DNA of 64,000 bases from Argonema galeatum A003/A1 (GCF_023333595.1 NZ_JAIQZM010000004.1:1-64000), one strand, 5' to 3'. Positions 45,082 to 53,005 are shown, counted from the stretch's first letter. The notes: generated from the letters alone by a model not told the origin. A program made the numbers and translations.

Positions 45082-45154
45082 GCTGGTGTAACTCAGTTGG
45101 TAGAGTAGTTGATTTGTAATCAACCTGTCGCAGGTTCAAATCCTGTCACCAGCT
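45082..45154 (+). tRNA. tRNA-Thr (anticodon UGU)
   Basis: Cloverleaf: acceptor GCTGGTG / CACCAGC, D stem ACTC / GAGT with loop AGTTGGTA, anticodon stem GTTGA / TCAAC with loop TTTGTAA (anticodon TGT), T stem GCAGG / CCTGT with loop TTCAAAT. The discriminator is T, and CCA is not encoded. It stands between divergent leuC and the methyltransferase gene. Confidence 0.95.
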
Positions 45155-45268
45155 TGCTTTAAGAAGACATAAATGGCGATCGAGCTTGGAGATCTTCGAG
45201 TGCGATCGCCAAATGTATAATAGCGATCGGCCCTTGAGATTTTCCATCGGTGTCGCTCTTACCCTTAT

Positions 45269-45895
45269 ATGTCAGAATCACCTCAATTCCAGAGTTTTGA
45301 CGAAAAATGGCCGCAGTACTATCAAGCTGTGGCGGGTAGAGTTCCGCGCAATACCTTGCTGACAGCTTTGGAACGCTTCGATAGTGAGGAACCGGGTAAA
45401 ACGGGACGCTTCGCGGTAGACTTGGGATGTGGGGAAGGTCGGGATGCGATCGAACTGCTGCGACGAGATTGGCGAGTTTTGGCGATTGACGGACACCCAG
45501 AAGCTTTTGAGCAGATGTTGGCGCGTCCAGATTTGCAAAATGTAGAATTATTGGAAACTAAATTAGCTAAATTTCACGAAGTTAGTTGGAGGACAGCAGA
45601 TTTGGTTAATGCGAGTTTTTCCCTACCATTTTGTCCGCCAGAATATTTTCTTGAATTTTGGGATGAAATTGTGCAAAGTATTCGTCCTGGTGGTCGTTTT
45701 TGCGGTCAATTGTTTGGCGATAGAGACGATTGGGCAAAAATTCCTACTAACACGCACCACACCCGCGCACAGGTAGAAAAGTTGCTTGACTCTTTTGAAA
45801 TAGAAGTTTTTAACGAAGAAGAGTCAGATGGCAAAACCGCTTTGTTGGAACCGAAGCACTGGCATATTTTTCACATAGTTGCTAGGAAAAAATAA
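45269..45895 (+). CDS. Class I SAM-dependent methyltransferase (TehB-like)
   Basis: A 208-residue Rossmann-fold methyltransferase. Motif I is AVDLGCGEGRDAIELL near residue 49, followed by VLAIDGHPEAFEQM (acidic end of strand 2) and FWDEIVQSIRPGGRFCGQLF (strand 5 region). FDEKWPQYYQAVAGR at the start is common in TehB/UbiE-like small methyltransferases. The substrate cannot be told. Single gene, 115 bp after the tRNA gene. Confidence 0.85.
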   Translation: MSESPQFQSFDEKWPQYYQAVAGRVPRNTLLTALERFDSEEPGKTGRFAVDLGCGEGRDAIELLRRDWRVLAIDGHPEAFEQMLARPDLQNVELLETKLAKFHEVSWRTADLVNASFSLPFCPPEYFLEFWDEIVQSIRPGGRFCGQLFGDRDDWAKIPTNTHHTRAQVEKLLDSFEIEVFNEEESDGKTALLEPKHWHIFHIVARKK

Positions 45896-46071
45896 GAGCG
45901 GGTTTGATAGTATCGTTACTGTATATATGTTAAAACTACTTTTAGATATTTTCCCAATCTGCGTACATCTGCGTTTATCTGCTTACATCTGCGGTGAAAA
46001 AAATATTAAAATTGATGCCCACCCAGAAAAATCATAGTAAAATAAAATAGACTGAAGTAATAGACAATCAA

Positions 46072-48558
46072 ATGAAAAAGCTGTTACTCATAGAATCACC
46101 GGGTAAATCGAAAAAATTAAGCCAAATTCTGGGTGCGGATTGGATTGTCAAAGCTAGCATGGGTCATATCCGAGAACTAGCGCAGGATGGGGAAGATTCG
46201 CTAGGATTTGACTTGGAAGGCGATCGCATAAATTGTCGCTATGAAATAAGAGGCGATCGCAGTCACAAAGTCCTCAGCGAATTGCGTCAAGCTGTCAAGC
46301 AATCAACAGATATTTATATTGCTACCGACCCCGATCGGGAAGGGGAAACAATAGGTTGGCATTTAGCACAAGAACTGCGATTAAAACAGCCGAAAAGAGT
46401 TACTTATACCGAGATTACTAAAACAGCGGTGATGAGTGCGATCGCAAAACCGCGCACCCTCGATCTAAACTTAATCGCCGCCGGGAGAGCGAGAGATTGT
46501 CTCGATAAATTAGTTGGTTATAAAGGTAGTAAACATTTAGTTTGGCAACTCAAAAATGGTGCTAAATCGATGGGAAGAGTGCAAAGCGCCACTCTTCATC
46601 TAATCTGTCAAAGAGAGAAAGAAATTATTGCCTTTGTCCCTGAAGATTACTGGTCAGTTTGGGTAGAATATAAAGAAGGATTCAAAGCTTTTTATCGCGC
46701 TAGTTTAAAAACAGCTAAAGATGATAATTACGAACCAGATGATGCTGGTAAAAATGACACAAAACCAGAATCCGACAAAGTAAAAACTCAAGCCGAAGCA
46801 GATAGATTGGTTGCCATTGCCAAAGCCAATCCGCATGGTATAATTAAAATTGAAAAGAAAACCGTAAATCAATCGCCTCCCGCACCATTTATTACCTCTA
46901 CTCTGCAACAAGCTGCTGGTGCAAAACTGCGGAAAAGTCCAGAGCAAACAATGAAAATTGCCCAGTCACTTTACGAAGCTGGTCATATCACTTATATGCG
47001 AACCGACTCGGTAGTATTATCCGAGCAATTTTGTGATGCGGTGCAAAAGTATTTACAAGCAAATGACCCGGAAAACGTACCAGATAAAACAACTAGACAT
47101 CGTTCCAAACAAGGAGCGCAAGAAGCACACGAAGCAATTCGTCCCACCAATGTAAATCGACTTCCCGCACAATTACAAACTCAACTAAGTGCTGACGAAG
47201 CTAACCTTTACGAGTTAATTTGGAATCGAGCAGTTGCATCCCAATGTCGTCCCGCGCAAATAGCAAAAACGCGCATAATTACCCAATCTGCGGATATTTT
47301 TTGGGAAGCGAGAGGACAAGTGCTGATTTTTCCAGGTTATACCCGCTACTGGAATAATATCAGCGATGATGTGCAATTACCAACTGTGGTAGAAGGACAA
47401 AAAGTTAACTTAAAATCAGCTAATTCTGAGCAGAAACAAACACAACCACCCCCTCGTTATACAGAAGCAAAATTAGTACAATTGATGGAACGCAAGGGAA
47501 TAGGTAGACCGAGTACTTATTCGCCTACAATTAAAACTTTGAAAGAGCGGGAATACGTACAATTAACTAAAAGTAAATTGCAGCCAACTTCCCTGGGTAT
47601 GGAATTGGATGATTTTTTAGCAAAGGTTTTACCCGATTTAATTGCAGCCGAATTTACCGCGCAGATGGAATCGCAATTAGATGTTATTGCAGATGGAAAG
47701 CAGAATTGGGAAAAATGGCTTACCAGTTGGAATCGAGAATATTTCGATCCCGCTTTAAAGCAAGCAATTCAAGCGGTGAAGGGGTATACTGCTACCGCTA
47801 ATTCCCATAATTTTGCACCAGCGAAGACGACTGGGAAGGGACGCAAAACCAAATCTGATGCTTTAGCGGAAATATTGGGGAATGAGAATGAGGTAGTCAA
47901 GCAAAAGAAGACTCGCGCAACTTCAGATATTTCACCAACAAAGGCGACGGTCAAGCAACGCAAAACAACTGCTGATGCTTTAGCGGAAATATTGGGAAAT
48001 GAGAATGAGATAGTCAAGCAAAAGAAGACGCGCGCAACTTCAGATATTTCACCAACAAAGGCGACAGGAAGGCGACGTAAAACAACCGCTAATTCTGGAA
48101 GTGAGAATAAGAAATCATTTGCTGAAATGACAGAAATTTTATGTCCAAAATGCAGCAAATTGATGGTGAAAGTGCCAACCAAATCGGAGAAAGTAAAAGC
48201 CGGACATTTCCTCAGTTGCGATAAGCGCCAAAATGGATGCGGCGCGGTGATGTTTTTGAATGATAAAACTAAGCAATACGAGTTACCTTATGCGGAACGT
48301 GCAGCTAAAACACCTGAGACAAAAGATTTAAGTGAGTTTCCTTGTCCAGTTTGTAGTTTACCTATGGAAAAGCATAATTATACTGATAAGAAAAGTGGCG
48401 AAACTAAAACAATGTTGAGGTGTTCTAATGCTGAGAATCGGAAAGATGGTTGTAAGGAAGTAGCGTTTTGGTGGACTACGCAAAAGCATTGGTGGTCGCC
48501 AACTTTTGGGGAGATAAAATCGAAAGGTAGTTCAAGGTCTCAAAAGAAAAACTTCTGA
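46072..48558 (+). CDS. topA: DNA topoisomerase I (type IA), with duplicated linker
   Basis: Relaxes negative supercoils through a 5'-phosphotyrosine intermediate. TOPRIM domain: LLLIESPGKSKKL at the start and IYIATDPDREGETIGWHL near residue 84. Active-site Tyr in HITYMRTDSVVLSE near residue 308, and ERKGIGRPSTYSPTI in domain IV. The C-terminus has two zinc-finger-like modules (CPKCSKLM ... CDKRQNGC and CPVCSLPM ... CSNAENRKDGC). Between core and fingers lies a Lys/Thr-rich linker with two near-identical 39-residue units (DALAEILGNENEVVKQKKTR). At DNA level these are 117-bp direct repeats at 47857 and 47974. Confidence 0.92.
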   Translation: MKKLLLIESPGKSKKLSQILGADWIVKASMGHIRELAQDGEDSLGFDLEGDRINCRYEIRGDRSHKVLSELRQAVKQSTDIYIATDPDREGETIGWHLAQELRLKQPKRVTYTEITKTAVMSAIAKPRTLDLNLIAAGRARDCLDKLVGYKGSKHLVWQLKNGAKSMGRVQSATLHLICQREKEIIAFVPEDYWSVWVEYKEGFKAFYRASLKTAKDDNYEPDDAGKNDTKPESDKVKTQAEADRLVAIAKANPHGIIKIEKKTVNQSPPAPFITSTLQQAAGAKLRKSPEQTMKIAQSLYEAGHITYMRTDSVVLSEQFCDAVQKYLQANDPENVPDKTTRHRSKQGAQEAHEAIRPTNVNRLPAQLQTQLSADEANLYELIWNRAVASQCRPAQIAKTRIITQSADIFWEARGQVLIFPGYTRYWNNISDDVQLPTVVEGQKVNLKSANSEQKQTQPPPRYTEAKLVQLMERKGIGRPSTYSPTIKTLKEREYVQLTKSKLQPTSLGMELDDFLAKVLPDLIAAEFTAQMESQLDVIADGKQNWEKWLTSWNREYFDPALKQAIQAVKGYTATANSHNFAPAKTTGKGRKTKSDALAEILGNENEVVKQKKTRATSDISPTKATVKQRKTTADALAEILGNENEIVKQKKTRATSDISPTKATGRRRKTTANSGSENKKSFAEMTEILCPKCSKLMVKVPTKSEKVKAGHFLSCDKRQNGCGAVMFLNDKTKQYELPYAERAAKTPETKDLSEFPCPVCSLPMEKHNYTDKKSGETKTMLRCSNAENRKDGCKEVAFWWTTQKHWWSPTFGEIKSKGSSRSQKKNF

Positions 48559-48698
48559 GATAATAAGAGTCAAATACAATTTGATACACCATAAATCCAC
48601 ATCTACATCTGTGTTCATCTGTGTTCATCTGTGGATATCTGTGGTAAAAAAAATCCAAAAGCTACTTGAACAGGACTTACGCAACTCGCATCTTAAAA

Positions 48699-48744
48699 AA
48701 GGTACGTTGTTGCGCTTTAGCGCTAAAGCGCAACAACGTACCTT
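48699..48744. repeat. GTTGTTGCGCTTTAGC palindrome, copy 4 (perfect)
   Basis: A perfect 46-bp palindrome, AAGGTACGTTGTTGCGCTTT... and complement, in the gap after topA. The gap also holds four CATCTGTG(T/G) units at 48601-48640. No gene in 48559-48831. Confidence 0.9.
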
Positions 48745-48831
48745 CAAATATCACAAACGTATTAGGAAAACCTGGAACTCGTCAAGAAACGCACTTTATT
48801 TTGCTCCCTTAACCCAACCCCAAGCGACATT

Positions 48832-49266
48832 ATGAATTTTGAAGAAATTTGGCAAGAATACGACTTTACCGAAGCCGAATTACTCTCAATGGGGTGGCAA
48901 TTACCCAATGATTATATCCTCAATTTTAACTACTATTGGCAACTAAAACCAAATAATACTTCTTTACGAGTAGCTAGCGCTGACCAACCGTTAAATTTGA
49001 TATTAAAATCTTGCATTCGTCTTGATGTAAAGCTCAATCCTAATGCCGATTTTATAGATAAATTACCTGCTAATCTTGGTACAATTATAGGTTGGGGTAA
49101 AATCACTCCTTCACCTTGGTTAGAAAATCTCTGTCTTCCCCCTCAAGAGTGGATTCATCTATTTTTTGATATTGGTGGCGATAACAGGATTGAAGCTGTT
49201 TGTAGAGGGATGACAATCGAACAATTAAAAAGAGATAGAGAGGCGGAACCTCTTAAAGCATTGTGA
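48832..49266 (+). CDS. Hypothetical protein
   Basis: A 144-residue soluble protein without a recognised family. It starts NFEEIWQEYDFTEAELLSMG and contains NLILKSCIRLDVKL, and GWGKITPSPWLENL; Trp and acidic residues are frequent. No signal peptide or TM. It has a sensible start and a composition like its neighbours. It sits 168 bp upstream of the kinase-Gun4 gene, separated from it by two hairpin repeats. Confidence 0.6.
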   Translation: MNFEEIWQEYDFTEAELLSMGWQLPNDYILNFNYYWQLKPNNTSLRVASADQPLNLILKSCIRLDVKLNPNADFIDKLPANLGTIIGWGKITPSPWLENLCLPPQEWIHLFFDIGGDNRIEAVCRGMTIEQLKRDREAEPLKAL

Positions 49267-49304
49267 CAAAGGTGCGCCTGGAAAAGAAATTTGGGGTAGA
49301 CGCC

Positions 49305-49389
49305 AGAAACCCGGTTTTTTGGAAAAACCGGGTTTCTAACTTCCGGGTACGCGCCAGAAACCCGGTTTCTCCAAGAAACCGGGTTTCTG
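49305..49389. repeat. Two adjacent AGAAACCCGG-family hairpins
   Basis: Hairpin 49305-49337 (AGAAACCCGGTTTT / AAAACCGGGTTTCT) and hairpin 49355-49389 (CAGAAACCCGGTTTCT / AGAAACCGGGTTTCTG), separated by 17 bp and both preceded by CGCC. The first arm of the former has T/A changes matched on the opposite arm. Confidence 0.85.
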
Positions 49390-49433
49390 AGTTTATGCCA
49401 TAATTAAACTAGGCAGTCTCGACCTTACGCGCT

Positions 49434-50801
49434 ATGGCTTGGAACAGAGGGGATACACTAAAAGATGGTAAGTATACCATCCGGGGAGTGGTGGGACAAG
49501 GGGGTTTTGGCATCACCTATCGCGTCAGAGATGAAAATGGGCGACAATTCGCCCTGAAAACTCTCAACGATAAGGCAATTGCCGAACCGAATTTTGCTAA
49601 ACTGCATGAAGATTTTATGAATGAGGCGCTACGGTTAGCGCAATTTAAAAATCATCCTCATATTGTTAAAATTTATAAGTTACTGCAAGAAAATCCGATC
49701 CAAAATAATGCCGGTAATCGCTTATTTCCCTTTGGTTCCCAACCTGCTAGTATTTCCTTATGCTGCATTTTGATGGAATATATCGAGGGAACTAATTTAG
49801 AGGAGTTGGTGGAAAAGCGAGGTGCAATACCCGAAGCAGAAGCGGTGCGCTATATTCAGCAAATTGGTAATGCAATGACTGCGATACATGGCGAAGGTTT
49901 GCTGCATCGAGATGTCAAACCGAGTAATATAATTTTACGCGCTAGTAATTCCGAAGCAGTGTTAATTGATTTTGGCATTGCGCGAGATTTCACTCCAACT
50001 CATTCAACTCATACAATCAGTGGTACTATCTGTTATGGAGCGCCTGAGCAATTCGATCCTACATTAGCAGAACCAAAAGATTATACTGATGTTTATGCTT
50101 TAGCCGCAACACTTTATCATTTAGTCACAGGTACGCTGCCAACTTCTGCTGTATTTAGGGCGATTAATGCACCTTTAAAACCAATTAAGCAGATTGTACC
50201 GAGTTTGAGCGATGAATTGCATAATGCTATTGTTTGGGGAATGGAGTTGTTACCCCAAAAACGTCCTCAGACGGTGCAAAGTTGGTTGAAGTTATTGAGT
50301 CAAATTGAGGCAGATGATTTAAGTTCGGATAAAGGAATAGATTATCGGAAGTTGCGAGATTTATTGAAGGGGGGAAGCTGGAAAGAGGCGGATGAGGAAA
50401 CACTTAAGGTGATGCTGAAGGTGGCGGGAAGGGAAAAAGAAGGTTGGCTGTGCGGGGAAAGTATCGATAATTTTCCTTGTACGGATTTGCGTACTATCGA
50501 CCAACTTTGGGTAAAATACAGTAAGGGGCGCTTTGGCTTTTCGGTGCAGAAGCGCATCTGGGAAAGTGTGGGGGGTAAACCAGGTGAGTGGAGTTTGGAA
50601 ATTTTCAAGAAGTTCTGCGATCGCGTAGGCTGGTTAGAGATTAAAAAAGACGAATGGAAAAAGTACCCATCTGAATACACCTTCTCCCTAAATGCCCCAG
50701 TGGGGCATCTCCCTTGTGTGCCCCACTGGGGCATCTCCCGTTGGCTGCTCGTGGTGGCGCGGTCGCACGTGCAGTCTCTTCTCTCGCGTCGAGACTTGTA
50801 A
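49434..50801 (+). CDS. Ser/Thr protein kinase fused to a Gun4 domain, C-terminus frameshifted
   Basis: Hanks kinase (residues ~14-285: GQGGFGITY, ALKTL with the Lys, LHRDVKPSNII, DFGIARDF, GAPEQFDP) joined to a Gun4 domain (~305-440: DYRKLRDLLKGGSWKEADEE, FPCTDLRTIDQLWVKYSKGRFGFS in parts, IWESVGGKPGEWS). Gun4 domains bind tetrapyrroles, so this may be a porphyrin-sensing kinase (inference). A 26-bp tandem duplication (50693-50718 against 50719-50744) shifts the frame after APVGHLP. Without it the end would read GHLPLAARGGA ... SSLASRLVKCSL and stop at 50815, close to how relatives end. The present tail (VVARSHVQSLLSRRDL) is thus probably abnormal. Confidence 0.9.
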   Translation: MAWNRGDTLKDGKYTIRGVVGQGGFGITYRVRDENGRQFALKTLNDKAIAEPNFAKLHEDFMNEALRLAQFKNHPHIVKIYKLLQENPIQNNAGNRLFPFGSQPASISLCCILMEYIEGTNLEELVEKRGAIPEAEAVRYIQQIGNAMTAIHGEGLLHRDVKPSNIILRASNSEAVLIDFGIARDFTPTHSTHTISGTICYGAPEQFDPTLAEPKDYTDVYALAATLYHLVTGTLPTSAVFRAINAPLKPIKQIVPSLSDELHNAIVWGMELLPQKRPQTVQSWLKLLSQIEADDLSSDKGIDYRKLRDLLKGGSWKEADEETLKVMLKVAGREKEGWLCGESIDNFPCTDLRTIDQLWVKYSKGRFGFSVQKRIWESVGGKPGEWSLEIFKKFCDRVGWLEIKKDEWKKYPSEYTFSLNAPVGHLPCVPHWGISRWLLVVARSHVQSLLSRRDL

Positions 50802-50864
50802 AGTGTAGCCTATAAAGCTTTCCGAAAATTATTAAGATTTACAACAGAGGGAATTTCCACGAAG

Positions 50865-51638
50865 CTATGAGGGTTCTGGCTTTCCGATACCTGGCACGGA
50901 GGAAGGAAAATAGGAATTAGCCTGAATGAACGTTTCTGCGACAGCAGCAATTTCCGGGTCAGTAGCTTCCCACTCACCCCAAGGAAAGCACATCTGTCCG
51001 GGGGAGGATTTTTTCGACTTGGCTTTAATTTTCATTCCCGCCAGCAGACGACTACCCCAATGATTTTTCTTGTCTGATTTTGGCAGAGGGCGATATTTTT
51101 TACAGAAACCGCGATATTTAGCGGCGCATTCATCCAGCGTCTTACCCAGAGACAAAAAAGCGGGATGCCATTGGGTAATCCCATCATTACCTAATCTATC
51201 GTGAATGCCATAATTGCTGAAATCATAGAAAAATCCCTGCTGCATTCCCGCCGCTTTCGGATTAGCATGAATATAGCGTAAAGTATTCAGAGCGCGACGC
51301 TTATCGGTATTCGCAAAACCCGTAGAGTGATAGCGCTTTTCCCAAAAATGCCCCGTGCGATTCAACATTCTATTAAAGCACATCGCAGTATACCAATTCA
51401 ACCAGTGCATGATTTTGGGTAAATCTTCTGGTTTTGCTGGTTCTAGCAAATAATGGACGTGATTGCTCATAATACAGAGAGCATAGAGTTTAAACCCATA
51501 CTTCTGCTGCGCTTTTTTAATGGCGAAAAGGAGTACTTCCCGACATTCTATTCGAGTGAGGCGAAACTCGCGGTTATTGCAGCGAGTGGTAACATGGTAG
51601 GAGTATCCTGATTGTAGCTGACGTGGTTGGCGAGGCAT
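50865..51638 (-). CDS. REP-associated tyrosine transposase (RAYT, Y1 family)
   Basis: Single-copy-type HUH transposase of the IS200/RAYT group. The HUH motif is in CIMSNHVHYLL (His60, His62) and the probable nucleophile is Tyr83 in LNWYTAMCFNRML, followed by RTGHFWEKRYHS, a RAYT signature. The N-terminus PRQPRQLQSGYSYHVTTRC is also typical. C-terminal ~100 residues extend past the catalytic domain. RAYTs are associated with dispersed REP palindromes; several palindrome families lie in this window. No terminal repeats flank the gene, so it is likely a domesticated or resident copy. Confidence 0.88.
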   Translation of the reverse strand: MPRQPRQLQSGYSYHVTTRCNNREFRLTRIECREVLLFAIKKAQQKYGFKLYALCIMSNHVHYLLEPAKPEDLPKIMHWLNWYTAMCFNRMLNRTGHFWEKRYHSTGFANTDKRRALNTLRYIHANPKAAGMQQGFFYDFSNYGIHDRLGNDGITQWHPAFLSLGKTLDECAAKYRGFCKKYRPLPKSDKKNHWGSRLLAGMKIKAKSKKSSPGQMCFPWGEWEATDPEIAAVAETFIQANSYFPSSVPGIGKPEPS

Positions 51639-51642
51639 GATG

Positions 51643-51903
51643 ATGGTTTCAAAAATCGAGACACAATCAAAGATAAATTCTACTCTATCAGTTTTGTTAA
51701 ACGAATTAGCAGAAGAATGCGAAACAGTGCTATTTCTGCTAACGCAGCTAAAGTTACCTAATTTAACAGATGACCAAAAAGGCGATATTCTAGCCGAACT
51801 AACTGGCGCTGTTTCTCACTTGCACGTACATACAGAAGATTTACCCGATTTAATTGGCGATGAAATTGAAACATTACCCGATGAGGAAGAGGATTTATTA
51901 TGA
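51643..51903 (+). CDS. Small acidic hypothetical protein
   Basis: A helical, strongly acidic protein (86 residues from ATG 51643; two in-frame ATGs stand just before). GAGG lies about seven bases before this ATG, which decides the start. Contains LLNELAEECETVLFLLTQL and ends in an acidic run (LPDEEEDLL). Its 5' end overlaps the divergent RAYT gene, and its 3' end overlaps the next start (ATGA), suggesting coupling with the antitoxin-like gene. Unknown function, possibly part of a TA locus. Confidence 0.6.
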   Translation: MVSKIETQSKINSTLSVLLNELAEECETVLFLLTQLKLPNLTDDQKGDILAELTGAVSHLHVHTEDLPDLIGDEIETLPDEEEDLL

Positions 51904-52175
51904 CAGGACATCATAAATTTAACCAACTCATCGATAATATTTCACCCGAAAGAAAAGCTAGAATTGCTCAAAAAACAGCCAAACTCAAGCAAGAAATAGC
52001 CTTAAATGAATTACAGCAAGCGTTTTTAGAAAAACAAACCGATCTCTATATTAATCATTTACGAGAGATGATTTCAGTTATGGGTGGTGAGTTAATTATT
52101 AAAGCTCGTTTTCCCGATCGAGAAGTGATCGTTAATTGTTTGAGTGACTTACTTGAAACTGAAACTTTAGGGTAA
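51900..52175 (+). CDS. HigA-like antitoxin lacking its HTH
   Basis: The start (FNQLIDNISPERKARIAQKT, AKLKQEIALNELQQAF) and the end (YINHLREMISVMGGELIIKA, RFPDREVIVNCL) match cyanobacterial XRE-family antitoxins of ~110-115 residues. The central helix-turn-helix, normally between ELRQA and the (S)DxYIxxLRxxI segment, is absent: the frame goes directly from ELQQAFLEK to QTDLYINHL. An internal in-frame deletion of roughly 25 codons explains this. DNA binding should be lost. No HigB toxin is next to it; the upstream coupled gene is unrelated. Confidence 0.6.
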   Translation: MTGHHKFNQLIDNISPERKARIAQKTAKLKQEIALNELQQAFLEKQTDLYINHLREMISVMGGELIIKARFPDREVIVNCLSDLLETETLG

Positions 52176-52184
52176 AATACCGTT

Positions 52185-52370
52185 ATGTCATCGAATTTAA
52201 CTAAGGAAGAAATCAAAGAAATGATTTTCCAGCTACCTGTCGCAGAAATTGTCGCACTGATGGCAGATATGGAGGAAAAAGTGGGAAATCTGACGATGAT
52301 GCAGTTAGCAGAAACAGGTTTTGAGGAATGGAACGATCCAGAGGAAGATATTTACAATGACGAAGCCTAA
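52185..52370 (+). CDS. Antitoxin of a MazF/PemK-type locus
   Basis: A 61-residue helical protein (LTKEEIKEMIFQLPVAEIVA ... MEEKVGNLTMMQLAETGFEE) with an acidic end (WNDPEEDIYNDEA), directly upstream of and overlapping (14 bp) a MazF-like toxin frame. Proteins of this size and motif, with LxxLPxxExxxLxxDM-like helices, commonly precede PemK toxins in cyanobacteria. The toxin is broken by a stop codon, so the antitoxin is orphaned. Confidence 0.65.
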   Translation: MSSNLTKEEIKEMIFQLPVAEIVALMADMEEKVGNLTMMQLAETGFEEWNDPEEDIYNDEA

Positions 52371-52716
52371 GCTTACAGAAATTTGGTTAGTACGGTTTCC
52401 ATTTAGCGATCTCACTTCCACAAAACTCAGACCTGCTCTTATTTTAGCAGTTCATAGATAGAAATTCATCATTTTGGGTATTTTCACAAAAGTACCTGTG
52501 GGTGAGTTAAGGGATACTTGGGTGTTAGTTGAAGAAACACATCAAGAATTTTCGCAAACTGGTCTTCAAAAACAATCTTTGATTAGGGCTGATAAAATTG
52601 CAACTGTAAATGAATCGGTATTTCAAAAGCGATTAGAAATATTGCCATCAGATCTTGAGACGCTAGTAAAAGAGGCTTTGAAAAAATCTCTTAACATATC
52701 TGCGGACGACACCTGA
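52357..52716 (+). pseudogene. MazF/PemK-type toxin with a premature stop
   Basis: Beginning at ATG 52357 the frame reads KPKLTEIWLVRFPFSDLTST, KLRPALILAVHR, then TAG at 52459-52461, and continues in the same frame with KFIILGIFTKVPVGELRDTW ... LIRADKIATVNESVFQKRLE. Across the stop this is one PemK-like toxin of ~119 codons, with the RPALIL strand and the LIRADKI block typical of the fold. A single base change would explain the stop. Reinitiation could only make the C-terminal two thirds. Confidence 0.75.
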
Positions 52717-52819
52717 AGACAATTTTTCGCAGAGCGATATTATTGATTGGAGATTATAAAACAAGGGATAATCATTTTATGAAAAGTAGCTCTCGATCGC
52801 CGATCGACTGTCGCCATCA

Positions 52820-52976
52820 CCCGCCTCAGACTCAAGTCTGAGGCTAATAGCGAAAGTCCATTTAAATGGACTGGAAGAGTAGAATTCAGTCCACTGAAGT
52901 GGACTTACGCTATTAGCCAGCGAATTGATTCGCTGGCGGGCTGTAAGCGAAGCCATTGGCTTTGTGTAGAATTAAA
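52820..52976. repeat. Four-hairpin modular element, copy 3 (truncates a parE-like toxin)
   Basis: Same plan as copies 1 and 2: H1 CCTCAGACT, CA, AGTCTGAGG; H2 AGTCCATT, TA, AATGGACT; H3 AGTCCACT, GA, AGTGGACT; H4 CCAGCGAAT, TG, ATTCGCTGG; outer arms CCCGCC / GGCGGG; inner arms GGCTAATAGCG / CGCTATTAGCC. H3 here equals H2 of copy 1. The 3' flank ending GTGTAGAATTAAA is shared with copy 1. The boundary at ~52976 cuts a toxin gene. Confidence 0.87.
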
Positions 52977-53005
52977 CCGTGAGTTGTCCAGTTTATTATT
53001 GCCAT
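52913..53005 (-). pseudogene. RelE/ParE-type toxin, only its start left
   Basis: On the minus strand, ATG 53005 overlaps the antitoxin stop in another frame and reads MAIINWTTH, which matches the (M)xxxxWTxxA start of RelE/ParE toxins. From about 52978 on, the sequence is that of the four-hairpin element flank (GLILHKANGFAYS...), and the chimeric frame stops at 52913. So the insertion left nine toxin codons. Confidence 0.55.
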
